Origin: Fidelibacterota bacterium
GTDB taxonomy: Bacteria > Fidelibacterota > UBA8477 > JABMPR01
Length of the DNA: 64,000 bases
NCBI GenBank assembly: GCA_018650445.1
Contig: JABIFX010000104.1
Location: 41,041 to 105,040 of the forward strand
Direction of reading: 5' to 3'
In this document: positions 35,089 through 41,771 of the stretch, one piece after another
Layout of the letters: every line of letters begins with the position of its first letter
Position numbering within the stretch: position 1 is the stretch's first letter
The notes under the pieces: generated by a model
The model's input: only the letters and a program-made list of their open reading frames with translations
Told to the model about the DNA's origin: nothing
The model's database searches: none
Made by a program: the position numbers and the translations under genes

Positions 35089-35224
35089 GGTTTGTCACCC
35101 TGAGGTGTTATACAAAGCTCGTCGAAGTGCTCTCGAAGGGTAATGACAAACCAGTCTCGTTAAAATCGTCGTACTTCGACAGAGCCTGTGCTGAGCTAGC
35201 CGAAGTGCTCAGCATGACGATTTT
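35089..35224. repeat. Two tandem palindromic modules inside the microcompartment operon
   Basis: Module 1 (35089-35152) is bounded by GGTTTGTCA and TGACAAACC. Module 2 (35162-35224) is bounded by AAAATCGTC and GACGATTTT with inner CTTCG/CGAAG pairing. Each is about 64 bases and could fold into a long hairpin. Inner sequences such as CTTCGACAGAGCCTG resemble dispersed repeats seen in many genomes. They separate the first BMC-P gene from the aldehyde dehydrogenase. Confidence 0.65.
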
Positions 35225-35277
35225 GGGGCAGGAACAGAGACAGATTAATAAGTTTTTGCTTAAACCGGAGGTAGGAC

Positions 35278-36732
35278 ATGTCAAAGTTGACAGATAGTCA
35301 AGTTGACCTCATAGCAACCAAGGTAGCCTCGCTTCTAAACCCGAGTCAAAGCACGGAACCCATACATGCACCTGTGGTTCCAGATCTCGGTCAGACAGGT
35401 CAAGCCCATTATGGTGTCTTTGCCACAGTGGATGCAGCCGTGAAGGCCACTCGTGTAGCTTATGAAGCCCTGAACAAGCTAACCCTGGAGCAAAGAGTCA
35501 TCATTATTGACAGTATTCGCGCAAAAATGCGAATCCATGGTGAAGAGCTAGCCAAACAGGCGCACGCTGAGACGGGTATGGGTCGATTTGAAGATAAAGT
35601 GCTCAAAAACCAGCTGGTCACTGAAAAAACAGAGGGACCTGAAGCCTTGATACCAAAGGCCTTATCTGGTGATCGGGGTCTGACTTTGACTGAATGGGCA
35701 CCTTATGGAGTAATCGGCTCAATTACGCCTAGCACCAACCCTACTTCTACAATTATCTGTAATACCATTGGTATGCTCGCAGCCGGAAATGGTGTGGTTT
35801 TCAATGTTCACCCCATGGCCAAGGAAACCAGCATTCTCAATGTTGAACTCCTCAATGAGGCTATCATTGAAGCAGGTGGACCGCCAAACCTGGTGACCAC
35901 AGTAGCTTTACCCACTATTAAGAGCGCTAATGAACTCATGCATCACAAGGGTGTGGATCTTCTGGTTGTCACCGGTGGTGAAGCGGTGGTGAAGGCCGCC
36001 ATGGCCAGTGGTAAACGCGCGCTTTGCGCTGGTCCTGGTAATCCTCCCGTGGTCGTGGATGAAACCGCCAATATTGAACAGGCTGCAGCTGACATTGTCA
36101 AGGGCGCCGGTATGGACAATGGTATCATCTGTGTTCTTGAAAAAGAGGTTTTCGTTGTTGAATCGGTAGCAGATCAGCTTCTGGCTGCTTTTCCTCGACA
36201 TGGAGCAGTTGTCTTAAAGTCTCATGAAGTCAATCAGCTGGAAAAAGTGATCTTCGAAAAAACTAACGGCATGCGCAAGCCCGGTGTTATGAACAAAGAG
36301 ATGATAGGTAAAGATATTCAATATATCCTTTCCAAGATCGGTATGCAGGTAGCTGATGATGTCCGTATCGCTATCATGCCTGTTTCCGTAGGTCATCCTT
36401 TGATATGGACCGAACAGCTCATGCCCGTGCTGCCACTGGCAAGAGTTCCAAATGTGGATCAGGCTATTGATCTGGCCAAGGCAGCTGAACATAATTTTCG
36501 CCATACCGCTGTCATCCATTCACAAAATATCAATAGTTTGAGCCGTATGGCTCGGGTTATGGGTTGCAGTATTTTTGTTAAAAATGGTCCCACCCTAGCT
36601 GGCTTAGGCTATGGCGGTGAGGGCTATACTTCCTTTTCAATTGCCAGTCCCACCGGTGATGGACTCACAGGACCTCATTCCTTTGTTCGCCCCATCCGTT
36701 GTGTTCTGGTTGATAACTTCAGGATCGTCTAA
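35278..36732 (+). CDS. CoA-acylating aldehyde dehydrogenase of the microcompartment
   Basis: A 484-residue PduP/EutE-type enzyme that oxidises an aldehyde, here most likely acetaldehyde from DeoC, to acyl-CoA with NAD. The catalytic Cys lies in MDNGIICVLEKE near residue 283, and SITPSTNPTSTIICN is the cofactor-side motif. The first 20 residues (LTDSQVDLIATKVASLL) form an amphipathic helix followed by a Pro-rich linker, the layout of a BMC encapsulation peptide. CCGGAGGTAGGAC precedes the ATG. The stop overlaps the start of the next shell gene by one base. It is the only oxidoreductase in the operon; no alcohol dehydrogenase or phosphotransacylase is present. Confidence 0.95.
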   Translation: MSKLTDSQVDLIATKVASLLNPSQSTEPIHAPVVPDLGQTGQAHYGVFATVDAAVKATRVAYEALNKLTLEQRVIIIDSIRAKMRIHGEELAKQAHAETGMGRFEDKVLKNQLVTEKTEGPEALIPKALSGDRGLTLTEWAPYGVIGSITPSTNPTSTIICNTIGMLAAGNGVVFNVHPMAKETSILNVELLNEAIIEAGGPPNLVTTVALPTIKSANELMHHKGVDLLVVTGGEAVVKAAMASGKRALCAGPGNPPVVVDETANIEQAAADIVKGAGMDNGIICVLEKEVFVVESVADQLLAAFPRHGAVVLKSHEVNQLEKVIFEKTNGMRKPGVMNKEMIGKDIQYILSKIGMQVADDVRIAIMPVSVGHPLIWTEQLMPVLPLARVPNVDQAIDLAKAAEHNFRHTAVIHSQNINSLSRMARVMGCSIFVKNGPTLAGLGYGGEGYTSFSIASPTGDGLTGPHSFVRPIRCVLVDNFRIV

Positions 36733-37337
36733 TGAAACAACAAGACGCACTGGCTCTCATCGAGCTTGACAGTATTCCAGCTGGTATTCTCACTGCAGAT
36801 GCCATGCTCAAAGAGGCTCCCATCGCAGTTTTGAAATCCGGTACGGTTCATAATGGTAAATATCTCATTCTCATTGGTGGTAGTGTTGCTGCAGTAGGGA
36901 TGGCCTTTGCCAAAGGCATGAGCCGAGGTCAGGACTATCTTTTGGATGCGGTGTTTCTTCCAGATATCCACGAAAGCGTGTACCAGGCTTGTTTAGGTAA
37001 AAGAATGACCTGTGGGTCGGAAGCGTTATCGGTGATGGAAGTATCTACAGTGGCTGCCATTCTCCAGAGCTCTGATGCAGCCATGAAAGGTGCAGAGGTT
37101 GAGTTGGTTGAATTACGTTTGGCTGATGATCTCGGTGGAAAGTCAATTGCCATTTATGCGGGAAAGGTAGAAGATGTGGAAATGGCCATCAACATCTCTG
37201 AAAAGACGGTTGAGAATCCTGAAAACATCCTATCTCAGAGTATTATTCCCCATGTTGATCCCGAACTGGCCAAACAGATCAATGCCTCCACCTATTTTTC
37301 AAAATCTGATCTCTCAAAATTAGACGGAGCTGAATAG
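36732..37337 (+). CDS. Tandem-domain shell protein BMC-T, second copy
   Basis: A 201-residue protein with two BMC domains: ALIELDSIPAGILTADAMLK with YLILIGGSVAAVGMAF, and LSVMEVSTVAAILQSSDAAM with SIAIYAGKVEDVEMAI. It resembles the single-layer BMC-T (PduT/Haliangium T1 type) rather than the stacking type encoded at 33628. Trimers form pseudohexameric tiles. A long acidic tail follows the second domain (about residues 160-201), and no Fe-S-ligand Cys of PduT kind is evident. It starts one base inside the aldehyde dehydrogenase stop. Confidence 0.9.
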   Translation: MKQQDALALIELDSIPAGILTADAMLKEAPIAVLKSGTVHNGKYLILIGGSVAAVGMAFAKGMSRGQDYLLDAVFLPDIHESVYQACLGKRMTCGSEALSVMEVSTVAAILQSSDAAMKGAEVELVELRLADDLGGKSIAIYAGKVEDVEMAINISEKTVENPENILSQSIIPHVDPELAKQINASTYFSKSDLSKLDGAE

Positions 37338-37615
37338 TGCTTCTGGGAAAAGTTATTGGAACGCTGACACCCTCTACAATCTATGATGGCCTGGAAGGTG
37401 TACCCATGCTTATGGTGCAACCCCTTGATAAACATCAGGTCCCTGAAGGTGAACCCATGGTTGCCGCGGATCCCACCAGAATGTGCGGTCCCGATGAGCT
37501 GGTTTACTATGAAAGTTCCCGTGAGGCTGCCTTGCTGTGTGATCCCTGGTTTGTGCCTGTTGATCATGCTGTCGTTGGTATTGTAGATGACATTCAAATC
37601 CAAAAGGATTTATAA
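37337..37615 (+). CDS. Pentameric shell protein BMC-P (second copy)
   Basis: A 92-residue EutN/CcmL protein starting at GTG 37337, overlapping the BMC-T stop by one base. The pattern is LLGKVIGTLTPSTIYDGLEG, MLMVQPLDKH, CGPDELVYYESSREAALL and VDHAVVGIVDDIQI. It is more divergent than the other two copies: the usual Gly-rich turn is CGPDE and the chain contains DPWFVP. It should cap shell vertices, perhaps in a minor role. Confidence 0.9.
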   Translation: MLLGKVIGTLTPSTIYDGLEGVPMLMVQPLDKHQVPEGEPMVAADPTRMCGPDELVYYESSREAALLCDPWFVPVDHAVVGIVDDIQIQKDL

Positions 37616-37624
37616 GGTGCACTC

Positions 37625-37894
37625 ATGATCCTTGGTAAAGTCTGCGGAACCATCCACTCAACCATCAATCACGAATTCTACGACGGTAAACGTCTGTTGG
37701 TGGTTGACAAGCTGGATGCTTATCTAAAACCTACAGGTAAATATCTCATTTGTATCGACCAGGTTGATGCAGGTGTAGGAGAGACTGTCCTCATGCTGGA
37801 TGAAGGCAATGGTGCCCGGCAGATCGTTGCCGTTGACAATGCGCCACTCCGATCTGTCATAGTAGGTATTGTGGACGACGTACATCTATCATAG
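37625..37894 (+). CDS. Pentameric shell protein BMC-P (third copy)
   Basis: An 89-residue EutN/CcmL protein: MILGKVCGTIHSTINHEFYDG, LLVVDKLDAYLKPTGKYLIC, DQVDAGVGETVLMLDEGNGA and RSVIVGIVDDVHL. The GVGETVL and EGNGAR motifs are the most canonical of the three copies. It is the last gene of the BMC operon, 9 bases after the second BMC-P, and is followed by a small hairpin. Confidence 0.95.
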   Translation: MILGKVCGTIHSTINHEFYDGKRLLVVDKLDAYLKPTGKYLICIDQVDAGVGETVLMLDEGNGARQIVAVDNAPLRSVIVGIVDDVHLS

Positions 37895-37903
37895 TATCGT
37901 TTT

Positions 37904-37923
37904 CACCGTATTTCAATGCGGTG
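37904..37923 (+). terminator. Hairpin at the end of the microcompartment operon
   Basis: CACCG and CGGTG arms, extended by one wobble and A-T pairs, form a short stem 10 bases after the last BMC-P stop. No T-run follows, so it is a possible terminator only. Confidence 0.4.
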
Positions 37924-38013
37924 TTATATGAGACCAAAAACTCATAAATCAACTTGGTGAAACACCTCTTGCAGTCTATCCTGCGACGACATTAACTATA
38001 TGGGACATACGAC

Positions 38014-39420
38014 ATGAATGATGCAGAACAGAGAGTTGTAAAAAAGGGTGACAGTATTGAGTTGGAAATTGAAAGCCTGGCTTTTGGTGGTAAGGGTGTA
38101 GCCAAAGTTGATGGACTCGCCATCTTTGTCGAACGCACCATCCCTGGACAGAAAGTTCTGGCTCGTATTGTAAAAAAGAAAAAGAGTTTTGCTGAAGCTT
38201 ATCCTCTAGAAATTTTGAAAAAAGCCCCCAACGAGATTGAAGCAAAGTGTCCTGCCTTTGGTACTTGTGGCGGTTGTCGTCTTCAGAACCTGGAATACGA
38301 AGATCAACTCCAGGAAAAGACCCGTCAGGTCCGCGATCTGGTGCAGCGTGTCGGTGGTTTTACAGATTTTGAAGTTCCCACTGCATTACCCTCACCTACA
38401 GCATTTCACTATCGCAACAAAATGGAATTCACATTTACTCCCAGCCCCTGGCGCAATCATCCCGATGATGAAGACGAGCCTTTAGGTCTGGGACAACATA
38501 TACCAGGACGGTTTGATAAAATTGTACATATCGAAACCTGCTATCTTCAGAAACCCATCATGAATGACATCATGAATTTTGTGTTTGCTTTTGCACAAGA
38601 GCATGGCTGGGAAGCCTACAACAATAGAACCCATGTGGGTTGGGCGCGCAACCTGGTGTTACGTTATGGTGAACATACCGATGACATCATGGTCAACCTG
38701 GTTACCAAGACATACGAAAAAGATCATATGCAGGTTTTCAAGAAAGCCATCATGTCAGCTTTTCCACAGATTAGCACCCTGATAAACAGCATTACATCAA
38801 GATTATCTGATGTCGCCGTAGGTGAGACTGAGGTTTTCCTCCATGGGCCTGGCAGCATCAAAGATCGTCTGGGCGAGTCTGAATTTGAAATTTCCGCCTC
38901 TTCCTTTTTTCAGACCAATACGCGTCAGGCAGAGGTATTGTATGCCGAAGCCTTGAAGGGAACGGACCTAAAGGGCGGAGAAGTAGTTTATGATCTGTAT
39001 TGCGGCACTGGAACCATTGCTCTGTTCCTGGCTAAACAGGCCAAGAAGGTATATGGGTTTGAATTGATCGCCAGTTCCGTGAAGAATGCTCGCAGAAATG
39101 CTAAGGCTCAGGGCTTTGATAATGTTGATTTCATTCTGGGTGATCTCAAGGATGTTCTCTCACAGAATATAGACCGTATTGAACCTGCAGATGTGATCGT
39201 GGTGGATCCACCCCGGGCAGGTTTGCATCAGAATGTAGTCGATGATATCCTCAAGGTCGGACCGCAAAAGTTGGTTTATGTCTCCTGCAATCCCTCGACA
39301 TTGGCCAGGGATCTTAAACTTTTCTGTGAAACGGATTATGAACTACTCAGTGTCCAGCCTGTGGATATGTTTCCACATACCACCCATATTGAAACGGTGG
39401 CTCAACTGTTCAGGAAATAA
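38014..39420 (+). CDS. rlmD: 23S rRNA (uracil-5-)-methyltransferase, RlmD/RumA family
   Basis: A 468-residue RNA m5U methyltransferase. An N-terminal TRAM domain (about residues 5-70, DSIELEIESLAFGGKGVAKV) is followed by the Fe-S cysteine cluster CPAFGTCGGC, the SAM-binding VYDLYCGTGTIALFLA near residue 330, the base-specific VDPPRAGLHQNVV and the catalytic YVSCNPSTLARD. The likely target is U1939 of 23S rRNA, but the RlmD/RlmCD/TrmA group cannot be split by sequence alone. The ribosome binding site is weak. The gene is housekeeping and unrelated to the BMC operon that ends 120 bases before it. Confidence 0.93.
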   Translation: MNDAEQRVVKKGDSIELEIESLAFGGKGVAKVDGLAIFVERTIPGQKVLARIVKKKKSFAEAYPLEILKKAPNEIEAKCPAFGTCGGCRLQNLEYEDQLQEKTRQVRDLVQRVGGFTDFEVPTALPSPTAFHYRNKMEFTFTPSPWRNHPDDEDEPLGLGQHIPGRFDKIVHIETCYLQKPIMNDIMNFVFAFAQEHGWEAYNNRTHVGWARNLVLRYGEHTDDIMVNLVTKTYEKDHMQVFKKAIMSAFPQISTLINSITSRLSDVAVGETEVFLHGPGSIKDRLGESEFEISASSFFQTNTRQAEVLYAEALKGTDLKGGEVVYDLYCGTGTIALFLAKQAKKVYGFELIASSVKNARRNAKAQGFDNVDFILGDLKDVLSQNIDRIEPADVIVVDPPRAGLHQNVVDDILKVGPQKLVYVSCNPSTLARDLKLFCETDYELLSVQPVDMFPHTTHIETVAQLFRK

Positions 39421-39459
39421 TCCCTATTCGTCGTTATTGTTGAAAGGCCAGCAAAGAGA

Positions 39460-39945
39460 TTATTGTCTTGTGGCGGTGAACTCGTAACAGGCAGCCTCAT
39501 ACCAATCATTTCCTGCAGCCTCGCACTCAGTCATGGTCACACCATCGATTTCGTCACCCATATCATCTTCACAATAGGCATCTGCGCTGGTAACTATGGT
39601 GATAGCGTCACCACTAAGGTCAACTGTCTCACACTCACCTTCGATGCAAAGCTGGTCGCCATCAACATCCCAACTGAGGGTTTCTGTTTCAGTCATTCCA
39701 AAAGCTGTCGTTGAAACATCTACGGTTCCATCAGCATTGAACGAGTACTCCATGCTAACTCCAAAGGCGACTGCCAGCGCCCAGCCCGTATAGTCCAGAT
39801 CTCCTGAACAATCTGCATTGGCGAACTGGCCCATGTTTGTGATGCTCCATCCACCTAAAACATCATCGCTGAGTGTTACATCATCAGCATCATCTTCACA
39901 GGCAATCAATGCAAGACAACAGATAATAATAGTTACAAACTTCAT
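39460..39945 (-). CDS. Lipocalin-like lipoprotein
   Basis: A 161-residue lipoprotein. The ATG at 39945 follows AAGGAGCG and starts a signal with lipobox LIAC. The mature part is acidic and beta-rich: VLGGWSITNMGQF, MEYSFNADGTVDVSTTAFG and LSWDVDGDQLCIEG, like lipocalin-like domains of FCB bacteria. Several cysteines (DQLCIEGEC, EACYEF) may form disulfides. The location would be the periplasm or cell surface. It stands alone, convergent with rlmD. The function is unknown. Confidence 0.72.
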   Translation of the reverse strand: MKFVTIIICCLALIACEDDADDVTLSDDVLGGWSITNMGQFANADCSGDLDYTGWALAVAFGVSMEYSFNADGTVDVSTTAFGMTETETLSWDVDGDQLCIEGECETVDLSGDAITIVTSADAYCEDDMGDEIDGVTMTECEAAGNDWYEAACYEFTATRQ

Positions 39946-40017
39946 GTTTCGCTCCTTATGATTTGGCTTCACCCCAAAGGAGGAGTGCTTTATTAAATTG
40001 ATATCAGGGTACCGCAA

Positions 40018-40367
40018 AGTATATGTTATTTTCCATGTTTTTCAACAGATAGATGTTTTGGTTTAATCAATTCTAGCGTTCCTCGCGAGCGGAGCGAAAC
40101 GATCTTGGACGATCGATAATCCGGGAATTTGGAGTTTGCTTCGTCGCTTCAAGCCTCATCTTAGCAATGCAGTAACCCTATTAGCTATCCTCGCGAAAAA
40201 CCCACGCCCCCTCCGTTTTAACGGAACAAACCCCTGATTTTATCATATATTCTCTCGATATTTACTACGGCAAGATCAATTGGGATAGATCAAACCGGCG
40301 TAACTATCATTAATAGAATGAAACGAATTACATACTCGCCTAAAAACATTTCCACAAGGAGTTGAAT
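40018..40367. other. Intergenic region with a repeat copy
   Basis: This 350-base gap between divergent genes holds the family-1 repeat at 40081-40172, a short CCGTTTTAACGG palindrome near 40216 and AT-rich sequence before lemA. No gene is visible. Confidence 0.5.
40081..40172. repeat. Family-1 intergenic palindromic repeat, inverted copy
   Basis: Read on the minus strand this copy shows CATTGC, GAAGCGACGAAGC, AAACTCC and GGATTATCG blocks in the same order as 34283-34380. The two copies have diverged, so the element is old. Confidence 0.45.
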
Positions 40368-40958
40368 GTGAAAAAAAGTACTATCATACTTATAGCCGTC
40401 GTCGTCGTGATTTTCTTCATGATCTCTAGCGCTATCGGTAAATACAATAGCATGGTTACCCTGGAAGAAGGGGTTGATGCCTCCTGGGCTCAGGTAGAAA
40501 ATGTCTACCAGCGTCGTGCTGATCTTATCCCTAATCTGGTAGCTACCGTCAAGGGTTATGCAGAACACGAAAAGGAAACCTTTACAGCAGTGACTGAAGC
40601 CAGATCCAAAGTGAATAACATTAATGTAGAAGGTATGGCTAATAATCCTCAAGCTCTGCAGAATTTCCAAGCAGCACAGGGTCAACTGTCAAGTGCTTTG
40701 AGTCGCCTGATGGTGGTAGTAGAGAAATATCCCGATCTAAAGGCTAACCAGAATTTTCTGGATCTCCAGACCCAGTTGGAGGGTACTGAAAATCGCATTG
40801 CCGTTGAACGCAACCGCTTTAATAAAGTTGCCCAGGGCTATAACACCATTATTCGTCGCTTCCCTGGATCAATCTATGCCGGTATGTTTGGTTTTGATCG
40901 TAAAGCTTATTTTGAAGCTGAGGCCGGATCAGAAAAAGCTCCCCAGGTAGAATTCTAA
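40368..40958 (+). CDS. LemA family protein
   Basis: A 196-residue protein starting at GTG 40368, six bases after AAGGAG. It has an N-terminal transmembrane helix (IILIAVVVVIFFMISSAIG) and the LemA pattern: YNSMVTLEEGVDASWAQVENVYQRRADLIPNLVATVKGYAEHE, then the long helical hairpin ending with TENRIAVERNRFNKVAQGYN and FGFDRKAYFEA. LemA proteins are inner-membrane proteins of unclear role, often next to TPM-domain or M48 peptidase genes. Here a TPM-domain gene follows 76 bases later. Confidence 0.95.
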   Translation: MKKSTIILIAVVVVIFFMISSAIGKYNSMVTLEEGVDASWAQVENVYQRRADLIPNLVATVKGYAEHEKETFTAVTEARSKVNNINVEGMANNPQALQNFQAAQGQLSSALSRLMVVVEKYPDLKANQNFLDLQTQLEGTENRIAVERNRFNKVAQGYNTIIRRFPGSIYAGMFGFDRKAYFEAEAGSEKAPQVEF

Positions 40959-40988
40959 AAAAAGCAGATATATTTATAAAGAGTGTAC

Positions 40989-41008
40989 GGGCGCATTTCA
41001 TTGCGCCC
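40989..41008 (+). terminator. Hairpin between lemA and the TPM gene
   Basis: Perfect 7-base arms GGGCGCA and TGCGCCC with a 6-base loop lie 30 bases after lemA. No T-run follows. It may stabilise the lemA transcript or partly terminate it. Confidence 0.45.
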
Positions 41009-41034
41009 CCACTTGAGAATAGAGAAGAATCCAA

Positions 41035-41763
41035 ATGACTAAAACTATGACCAGATTAATCCTGCTTTTTTTATTTACTGCCACCCTCTTCGCTAATGGT
41101 ATTTTCCCCGATCGCATCAACAAACAGGTGAACGATTGGGGCGACCTGCTCTCCTCCACTCAGGAACGACAATTGGAGCAGGCACTTCGTAATTATGAAG
41201 ACGAATCATCCAATCAGATCATTCTGGCTACTTTTCCATCATTGGAAGGTGAAAGTCTGGAAGATGTGTCTGAGAGAATGTTTTCCACCTGGAATCTGGG
41301 CCAGAGCGGCAAAGACAACGGGGTGCTTCTCAGTATTTTTAAAAAAGAACGCAAAATCCGTATCGAAGTTGGTTATGGATTGGAAGGTGCCATTCCAGAC
41401 ATCACAGCTGGTAAAATCATCCGTAACGAGATAACACCCTATTTCAAAGAAGGTCGCTGGTATGAGGGCATTGTGGGTGGTTTACAGGGCATCATTCAGG
41501 CTACCACAGGTGAATACAAGGGCAGCGGTCCACGGCGTAGTGGCCAGCGAAAAAGGAATAGCAGTCCCTTTGGTCTTATCTTTCCTCTTGTCATTTTTAT
41601 GCTGCTGGGTCGCGGACGTATGGGTGGTTTGGGAGGATTCTTTTTAGGCTCCATGCTGGGATCAGCCATGAGAGGTGGTGGCGGTGGCAGTGGTTTCGGA
41701 GGAGGAGGCTTCTCCGGTGGTGGCGGCTTTGGCGGTGGTGGCGGTGCTTCAGGCGGCTGGTAA
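41035..41763 (+). CDS. TPM-domain membrane protein (YgcG family)
   Basis: A 242-residue protein with a signal peptide (LILLFLFTATLFANG), a TPM domain at about residues 25-160 (INKQVNDWGDLLSSTQERQLEQAL, NQIILATFPSLEGESLEDVS, NGVLLSIFKKERKIRIEVGYGLEG), a transmembrane helix near 180 and a Gly/Ser-rich tail. The same layout is found in YgcG and plant TLP18.3, the latter an acid phosphatase. It is paired with lemA, as in many genomes. Its low-complexity tail is typical of the family. Confidence 0.93.
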   Translation: MTKTMTRLILLFLFTATLFANGIFPDRINKQVNDWGDLLSSTQERQLEQALRNYEDESSNQIILATFPSLEGESLEDVSERMFSTWNLGQSGKDNGVLLSIFKKERKIRIEVGYGLEGAIPDITAGKIIRNEITPYFKEGRWYEGIVGGLQGIIQATTGEYKGSGPRRSGQRKRNSSPFGLIFPLVIFMLLGRGRMGGLGGFFLGSMLGSAMRGGGGGSGFGGGGFSGGGGFGGGGGASGGW

Positions 41764-41771
41764 CCTGTGTA

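Noticed and set aside
37976..38245. Minus-strand 89-codon frame at the start of rlmD
   Set aside because: It is antisense to the TRAM domain of the methyltransferase and not protein-like.
41660..41763. GGTGGCGG-type runs that look like short tandem repeats
   Set aside because: They encode the Gly-rich tail normal for the TPM/YgcG family and are not a separate repeat element.
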